Positions 1 to 4,619 of a DNA stretch of 5,492 nucleotides are shown here, in pieces; within the stretch, counting starts at the first letter, position 1, and each line of letters begins with the position of its first letter. The notes beneath the pieces were generated by a model, which was given only the letters and a program-made list of their open reading frames with translations, did no database searches and was not told where the DNA came from. Position numbers and translations under genes: made by a program. Source of the stretch: an uncultured Lachnospiraceae bacterium (lineage in GTDB: Bacteria; Bacillota; Clostridia; Lachnospirales; Lachnospiraceae); NCBI GenBank assembly GCA_958444395.1, contig CAUCOL010000142.1, forward strand, positions 1-5,492, in the 5' to 3' direction.

Positions 1-165
1 GAGATTACAGAGACAGAGCCTGGTTTTAAAGGCGATACAGCACAGGGTGCCAGTAAGCCGGCTACTGTAGAGACAGGTGCTGTTGTACAGGTTCCATTAT
101 TCGTAGAGACAGGTGACCGTATCAGCATTGATACACGTACAGGTGAGTACCTGAAGAGAGTTTAA
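1..165 (+). CDS. efp: Elongation factor P, C-terminal part (5' end outside window)
   Basis: Frame 1 is open from the first base to a TAA at 163-165 and gives the last 54 residues of EF-P. The visible part is most of the third (second OB-fold) domain. It shows the [20 protein letters not shown] stretch and the closing [11 protein letters not shown], which matches the family's usual ending ([11 protein letters not shown]). EF-P binds the ribosome between the P and E sites and relieves stalling at polyproline stretches. Full-length proteins are about 185 residues, so roughly 130 residues, including the tip loop that carries the modifiable residue, lie to the left of the window. The gene is followed 17 bp later by a hairpin terminator, so it ends its transcription unit. 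Identity is very secure; modification type cannot be judged from this fragment. Confidence 0.96.
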   Translation, partial: EITETEPGFKGDTAQGASKPATVETGAVVQVPLFVETGDRISIDTRTGEYLKRV

Positions 166-182
166 TTTATACGTGGAATGAT

Positions 183-233
183 AAAAGGCGCAATTTCCTG
201 GAAACGCAGTGTTTTCAAGGGGTTGCGCCTTTT
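183..233 (+). terminator. Intrinsic terminator after efp
   Basis: An 11-bp perfect stem, AAAAGGCGCAA (183-193) with TTGCGCCTTTT (223-233), encloses a 29-nt loop. Inside the loop CCT/AGG and GAAA/TTTC can extend the stem with mismatches. The right arm ends in four T. The A-run on the left arm would give a U-run on the opposite strand as well, but no minus-strand gene faces it. It separates efp from the downstream glycerophosphotransferase gene. Confidence 0.85.
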
Positions 234-269
234 GTGCAAATTGCTGTAAGATGGGGTAAAAAAGGGTGC

Positions 270-291
270 GTAGCGAACACGTAGCGAACAC
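270..291. repeat. Tandem 11-bp direct repeat in intergenic region
   Basis: GTAGCGAACAC occurs twice back to back (270-280 and 281-291) with no mismatch and no spacer. It lies between the efp terminator and the next promoter, outside any credible gene. Apart from it, the stretch 234-383 shows nothing I can assign: only very short open frames without ribosome binding sites. Function unknown; it could be a slippage product or a small dispersed repeat. Confidence 0.7.
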
Positions 292-383
292 AATCAGAGA
301 AAATATTTTATGCCGAAAGGGAGGATTATCTATTTTCACGAAAAGTAGAATGAATTTTCTATGAACTTTGGCGGAAAGAATAC

Positions 384-412
384 TTGCAATTTTATCCGAA
401 AGATAGGATAAT
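384..412 (+). promoter_or_regulatory. Sigma-A promoter for the glycerophosphotransferase gene
   Basis: A -35 box TTGCAA (384-389) and a -10 box GATAAT (407-412) are separated by exactly 17 bp. Each differs from consensus at one position. Transcription would begin near 419, giving a leader of about 35 nt before the ribosome binding site and start codon. The leader is too short for a riboswitch. Confidence 0.75.
392..411. promoter_or_regulatory. Inverted repeat over the -10 box, candidate operator
   Basis: TTATCC (392-397) and GGATAA (406-411) are perfect 6-bp arms with an 8-bp spacer. They fill the promoter spacer and cover most of the -10 hexamer. An inner pair TATC (393-396) and GATA (402-405) also exists. 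The position is what a repressor dimer site would have, but the arms are short and partly forced by the -10 sequence, so chance is possible. Confidence 0.35.
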
Positions 413-443
413 GGAAAAAGTATGGTACGAATAAGTAAATGAT

Positions 444-450
444 GAGGTGA
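444..450 (+). promoter_or_regulatory. Ribosome binding site GAGGTGA
   Basis: GAGGTGA is a 7-base match to the anti-Shine-Dalgarno sequence. Two ATG codons follow in tandem, at 452 and 455. Measured from the GAGG core, the gap is 4 nt to the first and 7 nt to the second, so the second ATG (455) is the better start. The two choices differ by one methionine only. Confidence 0.75.
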
Positions 451-454
451 CATG

Positions 455-2296
455 ATGGAGTTCAAGCTGACAATCAATCGATTGAATGTAAGAGGAGGAA
501 AGCTGGAGATAGCAGTAGGTGCACAGGGACCCTGGGATCCGAAGGTGCGAGATCCCAAGCTGACCGTTCTTTTTAATAACGGAACACAGGATCGGCGGCT
601 TCCGCTGGTGGTCAGACATTACGAGAAACTGGATGATGGAAGCTGCTATATTTTTGCTTCCTATACGTACAATCTGAAGTTTCTGTTTTACAGACAGCCA
701 CAGAATCGAAAGATTGATCTGGCATTTGAATTGCGATATGGTCATACGGTTTTAGATAAGGCACCGTTTGTCATCGATTATGAGGATGAACGTGCGATGG
801 ATTATCTGTCCGGATCCAATAATCCGGCAGATTCCGAAGAGGAGGACAATAATAAAAAGCCTTCCTTTATAGAATATGATATTGAGTTTTCAAAAAGTAA
901 AAACAGCGTAACGCTGCAGGCGATTGAAGGTCAGGAAGCCCTGTTTAAATCCCATAAGATACGGGATGGCATCTTCAGTGTTCTGCTGGCGGTCTGGAAG
1001 TTTATTTTATTCCTGGTGTCGGTTGCGTTGATACCGGTCTATCTGGTGGATGCTATTTTGGCAGCGATTGGCTGCCAGAACCGGAATAATAAGATACATG
1101 ATCAGGGAATTGTCTATGTATTGAAGCATGTCCGTGCGAAGATGGACGATTTCTCTAAGGTGAAGATCGGTATTATTGCAACGAAGTTTAACTGTATGTA
1201 TATTGCGCATTGGATCGCCTGTTTGTTTCCGGTCAAACAGAACCGTGTGGCATTTTTGTCAAACCGCCGGGATGATCTGAGTGGAAACTTTGAATTTGTA
1301 AATGCAATCTTAACGAAGAATCCGGAATGGGATCTGAAATATGTACTGGACAGTAATCCGACACGTTCCATGAAATGGAGCAGTATGATTAAGATTGGCT
1401 GGTATATGGGAAATGCCAGGGTGATCCTGGTGGATGACTTCAGCGAGCTGTTTTTCAAGATGCCAAGAAGAAAAGGCACCTATCTGATGCAGCTGTGGCA
1501 TGCCTGTGGAGCCTTTAAGACCTTTGGCTGCAGTCGTATCGGTCGTCCGGGTGGACCAAGTCAGGGCAGTCCGAACCATCGAAACTATGATTTTGCAACA
1601 GTAAGCTCAAAGGATATAGAGAAATTCTACGCAGAGGGATTTGGTCTTTCCTCGGAGAAGGTTGTGGCAACCGGTATTCCGAGAACGGATGTGTTCTTTG
1701 ATGAGGCGTATAAAGCAAAGACAAAGGAAGTCTTTTATAAAGAGTATCCTAAGCTGAAGGATAAAAAGATCTTATTGTTTGCACCGACTTTCCGTGGAAA
1801 TGGTAAGATGAGCGGATATTATCCGGTTGATAAGCTGGATGTAAACCAGCTGTATAAGGATCTGCAGGAAGAATATGCGATCATTGTGAAGCATCATCCA
1901 TTTGTTGGAAACAGAAGCAAGATTGATAAGAAGTACAAAGACTTTATCATTGATCTTTCCGATCATTCTGAGTTAAACGATCTTTTGTTTGTTACGGATG
2001 TGTTGATCACAGATTACTCTTCGGTTGTATTTGAGGCATCTCTGTTAAATATTCCGATGATCCTGTATGCGTTTGACTTGGATAAATATATTTCAAGCCG
2101 TGGCTTTTATTATGAATATGAAGATATGGCACCGGGTAAGATTGTTAGAAACTATAAGAGTCTGGTGGACTCAATCCGGAATGAGGACTGGGAGAATGAT
2201 AAGCTGGAAGAATTTAAGAAACGTTTCTTTGATGATCTGGATGGTAAGTCAGCACAAAGAACCGTTGATCTGATCGAATCCTGTTTAAAAAAGTAA
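455..2296 (+). CDS. CDP-glycerol glycerophosphotransferase family protein (TagF-like), membrane anchored
   Basis: The product is 613 residues (614 if the first ATG at 452 is used; numbering below is for 614). Members of this family (Glyphos_transf) move glycerol phosphate or ribitol phosphate from a CDP-activated donor onto teichoic acid or related surface polymers at the inner face of the membrane. Residues 1-110 are beta-rich with no recognised motif. An acidic Ser/Asn linker follows (about 116-136). A long hydrophobic stretch at 173-207 probably forms a membrane helix. The transferase region starts near 240 and shows NRVAFLSNR, LVDDF, LWHACGAFKTFG (His350), YDFATVSS, GIPRTD, LLFAPTFRG, VKHHPF (His481/His482) and the strongly typical LITDYSSVVFEASLLNIP. 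The two His regions correspond to the catalytic and donor-binding histidines of TagF. The usual LWHG is LWHA here. The gene is alone between its own promoter and terminator, and no CDP-glycerol synthesis gene is present, so the polymer and acceptor are unknown. Family assignment is secure; exact substrate is not. Confidence 0.9.
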   Translation: MEFKLTINRLNVRGGKLEIAVGAQGPWDPKVRDPKLTVLFNNGTQDRRLPLVVRHYEKLDDGSCYIFASYTYNLKFLFYRQPQNRKIDLAFELRYGHTVLDKAPFVIDYEDERAMDYLSGSNNPADSEEEDNNKKPSFIEYDIEFSKSKNSVTLQAIEGQEALFKSHKIRDGIFSVLLAVWKFILFLVSVALIPVYLVDAILAAIGCQNRNNKIHDQGIVYVLKHVRAKMDDFSKVKIGIIATKFNCMYIAHWIACLFPVKQNRVAFLSNRRDDLSGNFEFVNAILTKNPEWDLKYVLDSNPTRSMKWSSMIKIGWYMGNARVILVDDFSELFFKMPRRKGTYLMQLWHACGAFKTFGCSRIGRPGGPSQGSPNHRNYDFATVSSKDIEKFYAEGFGLSSEKVVATGIPRTDVFFDEAYKAKTKEVFYKEYPKLKDKKILLFAPTFRGNGKMSGYYPVDKLDVNQLYKDLQEEYAIIVKHHPFVGNRSKIDKKYKDFIIDLSDHSELNDLLFVTDVLITDYSSVVFEASLLNIPMILYAFDLDKYISSRGFYYEYEDMAPGKIVRNYKSLVDSIRNEDWENDKLEEFKKRFFDDLDGKSAQRTVDLIESCLKK

Positions 2297-2340
2297 AAAC
2301 AGAGTAACACAGCAGGACATTGAACATAAGCAATAAAATC

Positions 2341-2375
2341 AAAAGGGCATGTTATGGTTTATAACATGCCTTTTT
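2341..2375. terminator. Bidirectional intrinsic terminator between convergent genes
   Basis: GGCATGTTAT (2346-2355) pairs perfectly with ATAACATGCC (2361-2370) around a 5-nt loop GGTTT. AAAA lies before the stem and TTTTT (2371-2375) after it, so the hairpin has a U-tract on both strands. It lies 44 bp after the glycerophosphotransferase stop and about 55 bp after the stop of the oppositely oriented HD-GYP gene, and probably serves both. Confidence 0.88.
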
Positions 2376-2429
2376 ATATCTTCATTATATAAGGTGTTAA
2401 AGTTTCTCAAACAACCGCACAATGTCGTA

Positions 2430-3533
2430 TTATTCGATCAGAATATGGGCGCAGTCCAGATCATTTGCAAGATCATAGACAGTGCCGGTCGTCAGACCAA
2501 CGACAGTAGGACGCAGAATAGACTGACGGTTATTTTTTACAACGCGTGCTTTTTCGCCGTTGCTGAGCTGGACGACAGAATCGACCGGATAAAGGATCAC
2601 GCTGGAGAGAAAGCTGCGCATACATTCGATATCCAGATCCTCGGTCATGGACATGATCATTTCGATCGCAACGCGCTGTGAAAATGCTTTTTTGTAAGGA
2701 CGAGTAGTGACCAGTGCATCATAGACGTCCGCAACAGACAGAATCTTAGCATAATTGATGATCTTATCGGAGCGGCATCCGAGGGGGTAGCCTTTGCCGT
2801 TCATCTTCTCATGGTGCTGCAAAACTGCCAGGGAAACTGCTTTGGAAAACTCTTCTTTTTCTTTCAAAATATTATATCCGAGAACGGAATGCTGCTTTAT
2901 GACTTCAAATTCTTCATCGGTCAATCGTGCCGGTTTATTCAGGATCTCCAATGGGATCTGGGATTTTCCCATGTCGTGCAGCAGACCGGCGATTCCAATC
3001 TCATGGATCTGTTCCGTAGTCTTTTTCTGCTGCTTGGCAATGATCATGGAGATCGTAGCCACATCGACGCTATGCTTAAACGTATATTCATCACTTGTCT
3101 TTAAGGCACTGATATCAATTGCAATCGCTGCGTTATCGTTGATCGCCTGCATCAGATCCTGGGAAATGTTTTCTGTCGTATCTGCAAAGTCGGCAGAGTC
3201 GGCGTTACTATACAGAAATTGAATACCCTCTGACACTCTCTTTTTTACACTTTCCTTCAGCTGCACCTTAGAGGGATCTTCCTGACGGTATTTTTCAATG
3301 TTTCTGCGTACCTGTACCGGCAGTTTTTCTTCTTTGATCTCCGGTTCCGGATCATCTTCGCCTTCGCAGACGTAGACACCGCGGATACCGAGCTTTGCCA
3401 GAGAATCGATCAGATATGCGTTTAAAAGTGTGCCTCTCATGATCAGGGTACGATCCATACGGTCGATGATCGCCTGATCGATCTTCATGCCCTCCTGCAG
3501 CTGGCTTGTTTTCAAAAAATATCTTTTTTTCAC
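2430..3533 (-). CDS. HD-GYP domain protein, probable cyclic-di-GMP phosphodiesterase
   Basis: The product is 367 residues and starts with GTG at 3533-3531. Residues 5-56 form a small N-terminal module (LKTSQLQEGM ... LGIRGVYV) common in front of HD-GYP domains; its match to the family begins before the next Met, which supports the GTG start. A charged linker follows. The HD-GYP domain spans about 140-300: FKHSVDVA (His154), GLLHDMGK (His186, Asp187, Lys190), KQHSVLGY (His215), LQHHEKMNGKGYP (His240, His241), SVADVYDAL (Asp269) and TRPYK (Arg278, Lys281). These match, at nearly the same spacing, the metal ligands and phosphate-binding residues recalled for the Persephonella PmGH enzyme. Tyr150 sits where PmGH has the glutamate of its third metal site, and Asn245 replaces the Asp of HHExxDGxGYP. 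A C-terminal module (YPVDSVVQLSNGEKARVV) completes the usual layout. There is no membrane segment, so it should be cytosolic. It lies 88 bp downstream of aroE on the same strand, with no clear promoter between. Hydrolysis of cyclic-di-GMP to pGpG or GMP is inferred from the family. Confidence 0.9.
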   Translation of the reverse strand: MKKRYFLKTSQLQEGMKIDQAIIDRMDRTLIMRGTLLNAYLIDSLAKLGIRGVYVCEGEDDPEPEIKEEKLPVQVRRNIEKYRQEDPSKVQLKESVKKRVSEGIQFLYSNADSADFADTTENISQDLMQAINDNAAIAIDISALKTSDEYTFKHSVDVATISMIIAKQQKKTTEQIHEIGIAGLLHDMGKSQIPLEILNKPARLTDEEFEVIKQHSVLGYNILKEKEEFSKAVSLAVLQHHEKMNGKGYPLGCRSDKIINYAKILSVADVYDALVTTRPYKKAFSQRVAIEMIMSMTEDLDIECMRSFLSSVILYPVDSVVQLSNGEKARVVKNNRQSILRPTVVGLTTGTVYDLANDLDCAHILIE

Positions 3534-3538
3534 TGCTT

Positions 3539-3544
3539 CTTCCT
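3539..3544 (-). promoter_or_regulatory. Ribosome binding site for the GTG start of the HD-GYP gene
   Basis: On the minus strand AGGAAG (3544 to 3539) lies 5 nt before the GTG at 3533-3531. The alternative in-frame ATG at residue 16 is preceded by AGGAGG, but only 2 to 3 nt away, and starting there would remove conserved N-terminal residues. Confidence 0.6.
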
Positions 3545-3566
3545 GTTCCTTCCCTATTGAACCTGT

Positions 3567-3580
3567 TCTACCGTAGTAGA
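3567..3580. repeat. Small hairpin-forming palindrome
   Basis: TCTAC (3567-3571) and GTAGA (3576-3580) are perfect 5-bp arms around CGTA. It sits in the gap between aroE and the HD-GYP gene, right next to the longer inverted repeat at 3581-3625. No T-tract follows on either strand, so it is not a terminator. Confidence 0.4.
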
Positions 3581-3625
3581 CTGATATGCGGCAGCCTTAA
3601 AAAATTGCGTATCCTGCCGTGTCAG
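3581..3625 (-). repeat. Inverted repeat at the aroE stop codon, mRNA hairpin without U-tract
   Basis: CGGCAG (3589-3594) pairs with CTGCCG (3614-3619) around a 19-nt loop. The outer arms CTGA (3581-3584) and TCAG (3622-3625) extend it and include the aroE stop codon. In the minus-strand transcript no run of U follows the hairpin, so it is unlikely to be a full terminator. It may protect or process the mRNA between aroE and the HD-GYP gene. Confidence 0.45.
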
Positions 3626-4395
3626 TTATTTTCTGTCAGGTGCTGAACCATCTGTTGATAGATCCGGTCGATCTGTGCCGTATCCAGCGTTGTATCCAGA
3701 AAATACTCTACTGCATATAATGCCTGGGCGATCAGCATCTCCAGACCGGTCACCGCTTTTATGCCGAGTTCCTTTGCCTGCTGTGTAAAGCGTGTTTCCA
3801 GCGGGTTATAGATCACATCTGCGACGGCATCGCATTGTGAAAATGGTGTCAGATCCAATGGGGATGCATCCATATTTGGATACATGCCGACCGGTGTGGT
3901 ATTTACAATGAAACCGGCATCGGTATGGTGTGCCAGGCATTCATTATAGGTGATCGTTTCCGATGACTGGCGTCTGGAAACGACCAGTACCTGTGCTGCT
4001 TTCATAGCGTGCAACACAGCAACGACTGCCTTCGCAGCACCCCCGTTTCCGAGTATCAGACATTTTTTGCCGGAAATGTTCATTTTATTTTTCTTTAACA
4101 TATACATAAAACCGGCAAAATCCGTGTTATGTCCTTCCAATCGTCCATTTCGGTGTACGATCGTATTGACAGCACCGATCGCTTTTGCCTGGTCGTCGAT
4201 CACATCCAGATAGGGGATGACGTCCTGCTTATACGGGATCGTTACATTGATCGCTTTAAAGGCGCGTTTCTGCATGAAGTCAGAAAACTCCTCCCGGCTT
4301 AAGGGGTGTAATTCATAGGTGTAATTCGCCAGCTGTTCGTGTATTTCCTTTGAGTAGCTGTGTCCCAGCTTTTCTCCAATCAATCCATAATCCAT
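3622..4395 (-). CDS. aroE: Shikimate dehydrogenase (NADP+)
   Basis: The product, 257 residues from the ATG at 4395-4393, reduces 3-dehydroshikimate to shikimate with NADPH, the fourth step of the shikimate route to aromatic amino acids, in the cytosol. Motifs, numbered from this start: YGLIGEKLGHSYSK (shikimate-contacting Ser13 and Ser15), NVTIPYK with catalytic Lys56, GAVNT, GHNTDF with Asn90 and catalytic Asp92, the dinucleotide-binding GNGGAAKAVV (116-125), SRR (140-142) where NADP-specific enzymes carry basic residues, NTTPVGMYPN, and GLEMLIAQ with Gln224. All catalytic residues are present and the length is close to the family norm of about 270. The ATG at 4395 fits the family, which has YxxxG two to four residues after Met. 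The upstream AGGAAG (4413-4408) is 12 nt away, a rather long gap. ATGs at 4407 and 4419 are in frame but have worse or no ribosome binding site, so the start is uncertain by up to 8 residues. The gene is first in a probable two-gene unit with the HD-GYP gene. Confidence 0.96.
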   Translation of the reverse strand: MDYGLIGEKLGHSYSKEIHEQLANYTYELHPLSREEFSDFMQKRAFKAINVTIPYKQDVIPYLDVIDDQAKAIGAVNTIVHRNGRLEGHNTDFAGFMYMLKKNKMNISGKKCLILGNGGAAKAVVAVLHAMKAAQVLVVSRRQSSETITYNECLAHHTDAGFIVNTTPVGMYPNMDASPLDLTPFSQCDAVADVIYNPLETRFTQQAKELGIKAVTGLEMLIAQALYAVEYFLDTTLDTAQIDRIYQQMVQHLTENN

Positions 4396-4442
4396 ACTAA
4401 TCTTCATCTTCCTTTGCATATTTATAAAATAGTTACCGTACT

Positions 4443-4472
4443 AAAACTTCCCATGCCGCCAGGGGCAGTTTT
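4443..4472. repeat. Imperfect inverted repeat at the aroE transcription start
   Basis: AAAACT (4443-4448) and AGTTTT (4467-4472) are perfect arms, with CCC (4450-4452) and GGG (4463-4465) inside after one mismatch. It begins just downstream of the aroE -10 box and spans the predicted start of transcription, so it could be an operator or a 5'-end hairpin. The arms are simple sequence and this may be chance. Confidence 0.3.
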
Positions 4473-4473
4473 A

Positions 4474-4502
4474 ATTATAGCGGATTCTATAAAAAGTTTC
4501 AA
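4474..4502 (-). promoter_or_regulatory. Sigma-A promoter for aroE
   Basis: On the minus strand the -35 box is TTGAAA (4502 to 4497) and the -10 box is a perfect TATAAT (4479 to 4474), with a 17-bp spacer. Only one or two positions differ from consensus. Transcription would start near 4466-4469, giving a leader of about 70 nt before the aroE ATG, too short for a T-box or a typical attenuator. It should also drive the downstream HD-GYP gene unless the intergenic hairpin reduces read-through. Confidence 0.82.
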
Positions 4503-4528
4503 TCTTTTAGACATGTTTGCCTGTCCGC

Positions 4529-4542
4529 TTCATATATATGAA
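4529..4542. repeat. Perfect 14-bp palindrome between aroE and spoIIIAA
   Basis: TTCATATATATGAA reads the same on both strands. It sits upstream of spoIIIAA and about 27 bp upstream of the aroE -35 box, so either divergent gene could be affected by a dimer bound here. I do not recognise it as the site of a known regulator, and its AT-rich core makes chance occurrence plausible. Confidence 0.4.
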
Positions 4543-4602
4543 AAGGGGGTAACGGAGAGAGAAAGTTACTGCCGGGAAGGTATGGCTGGAAAGGCAGAGG
4601 AG

Positions 4603-4609
4603 AAGGAGG
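4603..4609 (+). promoter_or_regulatory. Ribosome binding site AAGGAGG of spoIIIAA
   Basis: A consensus AAGGAGG is followed by two in-frame ATG codons. The first (4611) is only 1 nt away, too close for initiation. The second (4620) is 10 nt away, within the usual range, so it is taken as the start. Confidence 0.75.
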
Positions 4610-4619
4610 AATGCGATCG

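Noticed and set aside
311..349. A 12-codon ATG frame (MPKGRIIYFHEK) between efp and the transferase promoter.
   Set aside because: No ribosome binding site precedes it, no promoter drives it and it is very short.
97..558. A 153-codon minus-strand open frame over the efp end and the intergenic region.
   Set aside because: It runs through the efp coding end, the terminator hairpin and the promoter, has low-complexity composition and no recognisable motif; it is a shadow frame.
2384..2411. A perfect TATAAT on the minus strand (2389 to 2384) with TTGAGA or TTTGAG upstream, resembling an antisense promoter into the glycerophosphotransferase gene.
   Set aside because: The spacer is only 15-16 bp, the region is AT-rich, and the bidirectional terminator starts within about 10 bp of the predicted start, so any transcript would end at once.
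3578..3625. A possible promoter for the HD-GYP gene inside the aroE end (CTGACA with TTTTAA 17 bp later, minus strand).
   Set aside because: The -10 matches at only three of six positions and lies within the loop of the inverted repeat; co-transcription from the aroE promoter is simpler.
4611..4619. The upstream ATG of spoIIIAA at 4611 as the start codon.
   Set aside because: The AAGGAGG is 1 nt away, which does not permit normal initiation; 4620 has a 10-nt gap.
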